Shown here in pieces: positions 31,755 through 39,981 of a stretch of 64,000 bases of DNA; position 1 is the first letter of the stretch, and the number at the start of each line of letters is the position of its first letter. Source of the stretch: Schizosaccharomyces osmophilus. Lineage: Eukaryota > Ascomycota > Schizosaccharomycetes > Schizosaccharomycetales > Schizosaccharomycetaceae. The position numbers and the translations under genes were made by a program. Under the pieces are notes generated by a model. The model was not told the origin of the DNA. It was given only the letters and a program-made list of their open reading frames with translations, and searched no databases. The stretch spans positions 365,001 to 429,000 of the forward strand of contig NC_079240.1 of assembly GCF_027921745.1 (NCBI RefSeq), in the 5' to 3' direction.

Positions 31755-32348
31755 TCAAATTTCTGAATTGCCTTTTACAGTTTTCCAGAAAGCTTCACGT
31801 TCGGTCATGAGATCTTGCAACCAACCTTTCACCTGAGAATGCTTAATCAACTGACTAGCCCAAGAAAATTGGCTAAGATCCTTTGTTCCCTGATATTTTT
31901 TTTCATACTCAAACATCTGAGCAAGCATTTCAAACTTGTCGATATCCTTAACGAACTTGGCTTCGGATGTCGAAGCATGTTCATACTCCAAAAATAACTC
32001 TCGTATTTCTTCAGCATTCATTGCCAAGTTTGATGGCAATATTTCTTTGGTAATTTTATTCATAGCTTCCATTTCCAGGCGATGCTTCTCTTCCTTGGAA
32101 ACATTTTCATGGGGGGTAATATCTCCAACAATAGACTCAGCAAGATCATGCACAATGGCGATCTTAACACAACGGTCTTTGTTGATTGCTGGGTCATTGC
32201 AAAGCAATGTTAGGATGCCCATACGGTGCATGTGGTCAGCAATGGACTCAGGAGCCTCAATACCATGGTATAGCCAGCCTGTTCTTGGGGTAGACTTTAA
32301 TTTAGAAATTGTTTCCAAAAAAGGAAGGATCGATTGGGAAACACTCAT
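31755..32348 (-). CDS. HD-domain 5'-deoxynucleotidase (HDDC2/Ygk1-like)
   Basis: Intronless, 197 aa from MSVSQSILPF. The frame stays open for 32 codons upstream without an ATG, so that part is excluded. The metal-dependent phosphohydrolase motifs are present: a first His in ESIADHMHRMG, then HD in IAIVHDLAESIVGD, and a distal Asp in FVKDIDKFEM. Proteins of the HDDC2/YfbR/Ygk1 group hydrolyse deoxynucleoside 5'-monophosphates. The length and the order of motifs fit the group throughout. The upstream gene on the same strand encodes an unrelated deaminase-methyltransferase. An ACGCGT core lies about 165 bp upstream (near 32514). Confidence 0.9.
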   Translation of the reverse strand: MSVSQSILPFLETISKLKSTPRTGWLYHGIEAPESIADHMHRMGILTLLCNDPAINKDRCVKIAIVHDLAESIVGDITPHENVSKEEKHRLEMEAMNKITKEILPSNLAMNAEEIRELFLEYEHASTSEAKFVKDIDKFEMLAQMFEYEKKYQGTKDLSQFSWASQLIKHSQVKGWLQDLMTEREAFWKTVKGNSEI

Positions 32349-32808
32349 TTCTATATATGACAAGCCGGTAACGAAAAAATTTCCTACAAAGTCAAAAAAG
32401 TAAATAAACGGCCTAAAAACCTTTGGTTTTAAAGAACAAAACAAAAAATGAGAAAATACTAGAGAAAAACAAAGATGAATTTAGACACCCTTTCCGAAAA
32501 TTTTGGACCCCGAACGCGTATACCGCAGAAGTGGTGTTGGTTGCTCTTGGTAGAATGGCATTCATCAAATTTGTGTTCATGGTGAAATGAATTTATAGAG
32601 GCCCCAGATCATTTTTTCAATCTATTGTTTTAGAAAGAATAGTTTCAATGAACTACCACTTAATAGCTTGAGGATATTTTCTCAGCCATTAAAATGAATC
32701 GCTTCGTTTATTCATCCCTTCAGCTGAGCAAAAAAGATACTTTTAAAAAAATCTGTAACTTTATTCATAAAATGAAAATGATGACTTAGTCACTCAATAG
32801 CAAATTGC
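32349..32808. other. Intergenic region between HD gene and deaminase-methyltransferase gene
   Basis: This holds the HD-gene promoter, with an ACGCGT core near 32514, and the 3' UTR of the upstream gene. I see no other feature. Confidence 0.5.
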
Positions 32809-33996
32809 CTATTTACCATGATGACCTCGAACAGCTTCCTTGAGGCATTCGTCTTGGAATGAAAGCTCTTCAATTATATTTACTCCTGAATTCTTTAACA
32901 AATCGACTCCCTCACATTTCACGAACGTATCTGGTTCTCTGGATCCAAGTACAACTGTCGATATGTTTTGACTTATGATTAAATCGGTACAAGATTTTTT
33001 CCCTGATAGACGCTTACTACAGGGTTCCATAGTACTGTAAATCATTGTACCTTTCAAGGAAGATCCGTGAGGTTGTTGCGATAAATATTTCATTATAGCG
33101 CATTCTTCAGCATGTGTATTGCCTGGTAACTCACGTGAATGTCCTGTTGATACTATTTCACCATGTAGAACAAGAACAGATCCAATACAAAAAGCCGAAT
33201 CGGTAGGCTCGCATTTCCTGGCTTCTTTTAAAGCAGCATACATCAAAGCTTTGTGGTTGTAGGGTTTCAGCAAGAAAAGCGCCATATTCTCTGGAAAGCC
33301 CTCCTGTTCATAATTGAACAGAAAAACCTGATAATATGGCTGTATTTTCAGTAAAAAGTCTGTGAGTGTTTCAGGATCTCTCAACTCTTGACCTACAAGA
33401 CAAGTAAGGTCAGGAAATAATTGTGCAAAAGAGGCCATCGTAGATACGAGGTGTGTATTTAAATTCGGGTTATATATGCAATCAAACAAGCACAATATGT
33501 CTAAAGAAGCATCTTTCCATTCCTTTTCAGAAGGAGGGTTGGTCCAATCCAAATCAGATACCTCCACCATATTAGCTCCATTTTGATCTAAATTTTCACG
33601 GAGTTCCTTCAAATAGTCAATCTGATCCGTGGCAATATATTTACCAACTCGAGGGCCCAAAAGGATTCCTCCAATCCCGCTTATACCAGATCCAAGCTCT
33701 ATAACAGAAACGTCAGAGGAAAGTGTATTTGCAAACCAACTTTGTTTCATCAACCAAGGAATAACGCTAATAGACGTTTTCCAAACTACAGATCCTGTAG
33801 ATCCCGGGAGTTGGTGCAACGATTGACGATTTTGCTTGATTTGAATCTTGTGCTCGTCAAGCTCTAAGTTCACTCTGTCTAATCTGGAGTCAAACATTCC
33901 CAAATCCGCATTCTTCTTCTTATGAACGGCGAATAATACTTGCACATCTTCTTCAACTTCTTCAATCGGGGCATACAAGTTCGAGGGAACCTCCAT
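32809..33996 (-). CDS. METTL21-like methyltransferase fused to riboflavin-pathway (DRAP) deaminase
   Basis: Intronless, 395 aa, two domains. Residues about 60-245 form a class I SAM methyltransferase. It has motif I IELGSGISGIGG (99-110), the acidic end of beta 2 at TDQ, and DCIY (172-175), the [DE]xxY signature of METTL21/Rkm5 protein-lysine methyltransferases. Residues about 248-395 form a zinc cytidine-deaminase fold. The ligands and catalytic Glu are in THAEEC (His295, Glu297), with Cys326 and Cys336 in MEPCSKRLSGKKSC. This half resembles the C-terminal half of S. cerevisiae Rib2, which deaminates the pyrimidine intermediate of riboflavin synthesis (HSRELPGNTHAE, EPDTFV). In budding yeast that deaminase is fused to a pseudouridine synthase instead. 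I recall the S. pombe orthologue as a similar fusion. Confidence 0.9.
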   Translation of the reverse strand: MEVPSNLYAPIEEVEEDVQVLFAVHKKKNADLGMFDSRLDRVNLELDEHKIQIKQNRQSLHQLPGSTGSVVWKTSISVIPWLMKQSWFANTLSSDVSVIELGSGISGIGGILLGPRVGKYIATDQIDYLKELRENLDQNGANMVEVSDLDWTNPPSEKEWKDASLDILCLFDCIYNPNLNTHLVSTMASFAQLFPDLTCLVGQELRDPETLTDFLLKIQPYYQVFLFNYEQEGFPENMALFLLKPYNHKALMYAALKEARKCEPTDSAFCIGSVLVLHGEIVSTGHSRELPGNTHAEECAIMKYLSQQPHGSSLKGTMIYSTMEPCSKRLSGKKSCTDLIISQNISTVVLGSREPDTFVKCEGVDLLKNSGVNIIEELSFQDECLKEAVRGHHGK

Positions 33997-34341
33997 CCTA
34001 GATGAGTTGGGTATACGAAGTATAAAAACTATACGAAATCTAAATTTATAAAGTTATAAGCAAAAAGAAATGTTTCGTTTGAATAACCGATCTTAGTAGG
34101 CTTGCACAATTCGTTTGACCCCAAATCCGACTGGTCAAAACGAAATCCTTTTAAAACTAATTAATTGAATCTTCAAGTGAAAGAAGATATAAAGGGTAGT
34201 TTGAATGATGCTTGAGGGATTTGAGGGTGGAAGTAGTCAAAATTGTCAAATGTTGCTTCAACTATATGGCCATGTCAGCTCGCAGAACGCACCCACTACA
34301 CAACCCCAGACTGTGTACGTAAAACCATAGATTACTAAGAA
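33997..34341. other. Divergent promoter, deaminase-methyltransferase gene / not2
   Basis: 345 bp shared by two divergent genes. I see no recognisable box. Confidence 0.5.
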
Positions 34342-35412
34342 ATGAGTCTTTCCAGTAGACTTTCGAGTCTTCAATTGAATGTAAATGATGATATGAAGCC
34401 GGCTTATGGCTCATTGAACGCAAATCCAAATGAAAAACCAAGTATGATTCTATGGACGCGATCAGGTGAAAAAGTACTAATAATTGAGCTACATAGATAC
34501 TTCCGGAATTTTAGGTCCATCCATTTCACAGTCGTCCGGTACAATTGCCGACTTTGGTGCAAATGGTTTGTTTTCTTCCTCTATCCGCAATCCCAATGAT
34601 TCCCATGCCCTGCACCGAAATAGCAGCCCCGTTGATGTAAATAGTCATAAAAACAAGCTTTTGGGAGTCATTACTGGAAAATCCGGTTCCAATTCACCTT
34701 CTTTCACTGATGCCACTGAAACAAAAGATTTGAACCCCTCTGAAAATATGGAATCCTCCAGTCCTGTGGATGAGTCTGAAAAAGCGTATTCTCTTGAATC
34801 TCTTCTGCCTATTATTCGTATGGAAGATACCGATTTGTGCATGTTACAACTGGGTTGTGATTTGTCTGCTTTAGGTTTTGATTTGGCACCCGTAGAGTAA
34901 GTCTTTTAGTGATATTTCCAGAATTTACGTTCCTAACGTTGTTTTCTAGGGAGGATCGGTTAATATCTACAAATATGTCGTCTCCTTGGGCTGAGCTGAA
35001 TACCAAGAAGCCAATTTCCGAACCTCCATTCAAGCTTCCTGAATGCTATAAGAGTGTTGCTCCTCCTCCTCAACTCTCAAAAGTCATTCAATTTTCTGAC
35101 GAAACCCTGTTTTATATCTTTTATACAAAACCTCAAGACATTTTACAAGAGGCCGCTGCTCAAGAACTGTATGTAGCATCGTTATGAAGTATTGTCTAAC
35201 TCTTTAGTACTAATCGCAACTGGCGTTTCCACAAAGAATTTAGAGTTTGGTTAACACCAGTACCTGGTACGAAACCACTTCAACGCACGCCCCAATTTGA
35301 ACGTGGCTACTATATGATTTTTGATCCTGTTCATTGGAAGAAAATCAGGAAAGACTTTATGCTTATGTATGCTGCTCTCGAAGATCGTTCTCAAAGTGCT
35401 ATTCCAACATGA
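34342..35412 (+). CDS. not2: CCR4-NOT complex subunit Not2
   Basis: Four exons: 34342-34441, 34497-34896, 34950-35168 and 35208-35412, 307 aa. Introns: 34442-34496 (GTATGA, branch TACTAAT), 34897-34949 (GTAAGT, CCTAAC) and 35169-35207 (GTATGT, TCTAAC). Not2 is a core scaffold subunit of the CCR4-NOT deadenylase complex. The C-terminal NOT box (about residues 190-305) is typical: LPECYKSVAPPP, FSDETLFYIFYTKP, QEAAAQELTNRNWRFHK (spliced across intron 3) and ending RGYYMIFDPVHWKKIRKDF. The N-terminal half is disordered and serine-rich. All three junctions keep the frame, and the length matches S. pombe Not2 as I recall it. Confidence 0.96.
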
Positions 35413-35813
35413 AGAGGAAAGTGTAAGACTTGTATACTTTCGAATTGTACAAAAGGATTAATTTGGGTTTGGTAATCATTATGATGGATGATTAGTTTTA
35501 ATTTTGCATCCGAAGTATTCATGAAAAAAGTTTTGATGTCCTATACAGAGTAATTAAAATCTCATAACTTCAGCGATACACCAACGGTTTGATTATGTAT
35601 TCTATATTTTCAATTTTTCTTAGCAGAAACAACGACTCGTTATTTATCTATCTTTATTTTTTGTATAAAAAAATTATTAACATGCATGTATATTTTATAA
35701 CCAAAACAATTATTCGCGTAACCTTCATTGATATTAAACATCAGCAGAAAAGCCGCAAGACCCTCCAACCCCTAACTCAACGTTTTAACGTTTTAGAGTG
35801 CGCTTCTAAATGG
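35413..35813. other. Convergent intergenic region not2-mdj1
   Basis: 401 bp holding two converging 3' UTRs, T-rich near 35640-35700. No gene seen. Confidence 0.5.
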
Positions 35814-37364
35814 TCACTTGGAATTTTTTGAAGTATTTTCGCTTCCGTCTTCATTGTGTAAACGACGGAATGCCCGTTTAAGGAAGCCTCCTACTGAACC
35901 TTCCGATTTAGAATCATCAGATAAAGACTCGGAAGGCTTGTCTTTACTTGGTGAATCAGAAGATGCAGGGGATTGATTCTCGGTTGGAGAACGCGGAGTA
36001 CTTCTACGTGCCGAAGTATCATTGAGGGAATCAGCTAGCTGTTCCAACAAGCTTCGTTCATGGGGAGACAGTGCCTTCGGAGTGTTCACCTCAAAATCTA
36101 TGTAAAAGTTTCCATAACGAGCAATAGCTGAAACGTTGCGGATGCCTTTACCAGTCATAGTAATACGATCGCCGGAGACTGTACCAGGAGGTACACGAAG
36201 GTCCACTTCACCAGTCAAAGTAGGGATGCGAATTGTTCCTCCTAAGGCAGCGGTAGTCATAGGAACCTTAGCTGTGTACAGAACGTTGTTTCCTTGACGA
36301 TTAAAGAATTTGTGTTTACGTACACGAACAGTGGCATAAAGATCTCCAGGACGAGATTTCGCATCAGGAGCAGCCTTTGCAGTAGCAGCCTCGTTTCCGG
36401 CACCAACGACTCGTAATACGGTGTTGTCATCGATACCAGCAGGAATATCTAACGAGATAGTCTTCCGTTCACGGACAGTGCCAGAGCCGCTGCATGAACG
36501 ACAAGCAGATGAAGCAGGGATAGTGGTTCCACTTCCACCGCAAACATCACAAGTAGATTGCATATGCATGGAAGGGGGGATGAAATGAAGACGGTGACCA
36601 CTTCCTTTACATGCAAAGCAGGTACTGCGATGAGCGCCAGTTTGAAGACCGGATCCATGACAGCTAGAACACGTTGATGAAACTGAGTAGACGACATCCT
36701 TCTTGACGCCTTTTACGGCGTCCATAAAATCGATGTTAAGACTGACTTCCGCATCTTCACCAACGTATACCTCAAAAGGGCTGGCACGCCTGCCCCGTCC
36801 TGTTCTTCCAGTAAACGACGAAAATAAGTCTTCAAAATTGAAACCAGGGAAGCCAGATCCAAATGATGATTCAAAACCATTTTGAAAGCCTCCAAAATCA
36901 TTACCCGTAAATTCGCCATTTTTAAAGGCACCAGAGCCATATGTATCGAAAGCCTTTTTCTTCTCTGGATCTTGTAGAAGCTCATAAGCTTGCTTAATGT
37001 CTACAAACTTTTCCTGAGCACTTTTATCGGGATTTGCATCTGGATGATATTGTTTTGCTAATTTGTAGTAAGCAGACTTGATTTCTTTTGGAGAAGCGGT
37101 CTTTGACACACCCAATGTCTTGTAAGGATCCGTCATATCATGAGCGACATTGGAAGCATGGAAGAAGCGCTGAAAACGTTGAGGTCTCACTGTAGCTGCA
37201 TTCCGTAAGATATAGCCAGCCTTGGCATTGAGAGCATGAGAAACAAAAGCACGTCGAATTGGCTGGGAAATATTTTTGCGGGCTTTGGATAAGCGATGGC
37301 AGGTATGCCGGGAAGCAACAGAATGCAAAGTAGAAATATTCGACCGTAAACCGAAAGGGATCAT
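35814..37364 (-). CDS. mdj1: Mitochondrial DnaJ (Hsp40) co-chaperone Mdj1
   Basis: Intronless, 516 aa from MIPFGLRSN; codons further upstream lack an ATG. The N terminus is a basic, Ser/Arg-rich mitochondrial presequence (about 1-75). The J domain follows at about 76-140, with the HPD motif in YHPDANPDKS, which stimulates the Hsp70 Ssc1 ATPase. A Gly/Phe-rich region comes next. Four CxxCxGxG zinc repeats (CSSCHGSG, CFACKGSG, CDVCGGSG, CRSCSGSG) sit at about 225-295, then the two-lobed substrate-binding region. The C-terminal 80 residues are a serine-rich polar tail. This is a complete type A DnaJ acting in matrix protein folding. Confidence 0.95.
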   Translation of the reverse strand: MIPFGLRSNISTLHSVASRHTCHRLSKARKNISQPIRRAFVSHALNAKAGYILRNAATVRPQRFQRFFHASNVAHDMTDPYKTLGVSKTASPKEIKSAYYKLAKQYHPDANPDKSAQEKFVDIKQAYELLQDPEKKKAFDTYGSGAFKNGEFTGNDFGGFQNGFESSFGSGFPGFNFEDLFSSFTGRTGRGRRASPFEVYVGEDAEVSLNIDFMDAVKGVKKDVVYSVSSTCSSCHGSGLQTGAHRSTCFACKGSGHRLHFIPPSMHMQSTCDVCGGSGTTIPASSACRSCSGSGTVRERKTISLDIPAGIDDNTVLRVVGAGNEAATAKAAPDAKSRPGDLYATVRVRKHKFFNRQGNNVLYTAKVPMTTAALGGTIRIPTLTGEVDLRVPPGTVSGDRITMTGKGIRNVSAIARYGNFYIDFEVNTPKALSPHERSLLEQLADSLNDTSARRSTPRSPTENQSPASSDSPSKDKPSESLSDDSKSEGSVGGFLKRAFRRLHNEDGSENTSKNSK

Positions 37365-37963
37365 GATGATATTAAATAAAGAAAGATCAATCAAATTTGG
37401 TTGAATGAAATACCGTTCCGTTCGCGATCTCTTTTCGGGTTGTTTTGCACAAAATTTGTGTTTGATTGAATGAACGATTCAAGCTAACTTAAGGCAAACC
37501 AGAGGACAAATCGAGAATAAAAAGAAATAATAAAAAGGCGGCAAGATTCCAATTATCTGAATTACTCCAAAAACGTTTGAATTATATGAATGTATTCTAA
37601 TGGGGTATGAAAAATCACTAAAGGATCAAAAAGATGCTTTAATGATATTTTAAGACTATTTAATAGTCAAATTCTTGACTAAATAAATACTGAACACTAG
37701 TTTTTGAAGATGAGAGGATGGTTAAAGGGAAACGGTCTGTCATGGAATGTGCTGCTAAGAAAGCGGCGTAGAAGCTAACAGAACTTCACCAGAACCCAAC
37801 CTCAAAAAAGAGACAGAAAGCCACGGAAAAGAAAAAGATATACGCTTTTAAGACTATCTATTTACTTCTTTATACTCTTAAAAAAATTTAGATTATACTC
37901 ACTGAAACTGACGCGTAATTGGGCTAGACCAGTTCTTTCGGATTTTTGACATTTTGGGCCAAT
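37365..37963. other. Divergent promoter region mdj1 / CUE gene
   Basis: 599 bp. An ACGCGT core lies at about 37910, some 50 bp before the CUE gene start. No gene seen. Confidence 0.5.
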
Positions 37964-38617
37964 ATGCAAACTGAGCAAGTTGCAGGATGCGCAGTACTCA
38001 TAACTGTTGCTGCTTTAACTATCCGGTGGATTTTTTCTACAGACAAGTCTTCGCACACAAATGTTCATAATCCTGGTGCTTTAGATTCCGGTCATGCAGT
38101 GAACAGTGAGCAAGTAAATATGATCAAATCAGTATTTCCTAATATTGAGACTTCGGCTATCGCTTACGATTTGCAAAAAACTGGGAGTGTTGATGCTACT
38201 ATTGAAAATGCGATTGCTTCTCAGAATTTACCTCTGCCTCCACGAGAATCAGTTCTTTACACTCGCTTCCCTCTAACACCTGGTTCTGATTTAAATAATC
38301 ATGCATTGGTGACTAATAGTGCAAATCGTGAAGAAGCTGCTCAGACTGGGCAAAGTCCAGATGGTGTAGGAAGTGCATCAACGTTAGATGCCTCTAAGAG
38401 CCTCATTGATAAGTATGGACTTTCTTCTCGACTTAAAGACACAAGTAGCTCTTCATCATCATCACCCTCGAAGAATGTATCCGTTCATGTTTACCGTCAA
38501 AAGTTTCCCAACTCGAAGAAAGAGAGGGAAGAGCTTTTTCGTCGGCGCAAGGAAGAAATGATAATTGCTGCTCGTAAACGAATGGAAGAAAAAATTGTAG
38601 TTGGTGATGATGCTTGA
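37964..38617 (+). CDS. Membrane-anchored CUE domain protein
   Basis: Intronless, 217 aa from MQTEQVAG; the frame extends six codons upstream without an ATG. One hydrophobic segment at about residues 7-24 (GCAVLITVAALTIRWIF) would anchor it. A CUE domain at about 48-90 contains the signature VFPNIETSAIAYDLQKTG, binding monoubiquitin or helping recruit E2 enzymes. A C-terminal helix is rich in Arg/Lys/Glu (KKEREELFRRRKEEM), resembling the Ubc7-binding region of yeast Cue1, which activates Ubc7 at the ER during ERAD. I infer a Cue1/Cue4-like role in the ER membrane from that architecture. Confidence 0.82.
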   Translation: MQTEQVAGCAVLITVAALTIRWIFSTDKSSHTNVHNPGALDSGHAVNSEQVNMIKSVFPNIETSAIAYDLQKTGSVDATIENAIASQNLPLPPRESVLYTRFPLTPGSDLNNHALVTNSANREEAAQTGQSPDGVGSASTLDASKSLIDKYGLSSRLKDTSSSSSSSPSKNVSVHVYRQKFPNSKKEREELFRRRKEEMIIAARKRMEEKIVVGDDA

Positions 38618-39981
38618 TTAAGCATCTCAAGAAAGAAATTATTCCTTACGGTTCATTATTAAGGGAAATACGGTAATTCTCTGCCGTCTGATATTGCTGA
38701 AGGTTTTTTTATTTTAATGTTTTGAAGGAAAGCTCTTTTATTTCTTGTAATATACTGGCAAACACTATCGTTTTATGCTCTTACGTATATTACTAGATGA
38801 CAAAATAAGTTTTCTGATCAATTTCAATGATCTTGTTTATATGAAAGTTATTCCTAAATAGCTATGCAATGTTGTTTTCAATTTTTTAAAAGTTATTATG
38901 TCTCTAATATGTCTCTAAGTTATATATATATATTTTTTTATATTAAACGATTGTTATTTACTAATGGACATTTCTATCGTTCTCACCACTGGGTTTGGAG
39001 GAGGAATGGCGCTAATTATAGGTCCTTTTTACAATTTTTTCATTGTTGAAATGCCATGTTTTCCAGGGTTTTTGGAAAAGTGCAAAAGAGGATTCAAAGG
39101 GATCTATTTAAAGTGATACTCTTGTGTAAATAAATCGTTTCATAGGCTTTTTTTGGAGCGTATTCTGCCGAATTTAATCTTTGCTATTCCAAAATGTTTA
39201 ATGGTCGCTATCAAGGTCTCCGTCGTTTGCTGAATGGTTTTACAGATTGTTCTCACTGAAAGAGTAAGTCTCTTATTGCTGGATTTCAAAATATGCGAAT
39301 TGTGGTTTGTAGTACAATATCAAAGCATCAAGGTCCATTTAATGAGCATGTTTCTTCAGCTTATGTATTGAATAGATATTCATTTTCTATATAAATTATT
39401 AGGCTTGGCAATCTTGTTTCAGTATTTTGCCTAAATTGGCCCTCTATAGTAATATAATCCTAGTGAGTTCCATATAATGATTCTTACATAACCGGATGTT
39501 CCCCAGTTTTCATGACTTGTAATCGCTTCCAATTCCTATACTCGAAGTTTGATGACTGAAAAAGAAGTAATTACTTTATTAATTGCTGAGTCCTAGATTT
39601 GTACATCTAAGAAAGAATCATAAGCAAAATTGAGAAGGGTTTGCAGTACTGACATCTGCACCTTTCGTTGAGGAAAAGAGAAAACATAATTCCAAGTTTG
39701 CTAGTCAAATTTTCCCTGCTTCTTGTGAACATTGAGGAATTTTTTAACAGGGTCAAAAGTTTTTGGGCTGTTTAATTTGTCTTTGATTCGGTTGGCCTGC
39801 ATTGTTTGTTTACGTTAATTGGGAGAGTTTTACTTAGCTTATTGCGGAATATTGAGAACGAAATAATCCTTTTATTTTGTATTTGAGTTACAACATAGTC
39901 CTTCTTCTTTTGTAGGATCCTTGAAAAGAAACAAAGGATTTCGAGCCTTCTTGGTCTTGTAGAAACAAAAGTTGGGATTTC
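38618..39981. other. Long intergenic region CUE gene - RING gene
   Basis: 1.36 kb between two + genes. It contains two short ATG ORFs on + (38964-39116, 50 aa with a hydrophobic segment; 39194-39259, 21 aa). These may be upstream ORFs of the RING gene or a small gene. I see no tRNA or snoRNA. Confidence 0.5.
38964..39116 (+). CDS. Candidate small membrane protein ORF (50 aa)
   Basis: ATG-started, 50 aa, not recognised. A short polar start is followed by a hydrophobic, glycine-rich segment (TTGFGGGMALIIGPFYNFF, about residues 8-26). The C-terminal part holds prolines, two cysteines and several lysines (CFPGFLEKCKRGFKG). The charge pattern fits a small single-pass membrane protein. The composition is less T-driven than other spurious frames here. 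It lies about 870 bp upstream of the RING gene, so an upstream-ORF role is also possible. Confidence 0.25.
   Translation: MDISIVLTTGFGGGMALIIGPFYNFFIVEMPCFPGFLEKCKRGFKGIYLK

Noticed and set aside
32349-32444. N-terminal extension of the HD-domain protein
   Set aside because: The frame is open for 32 more codons but has no ATG, and the family starts near MSVSQSILPF.
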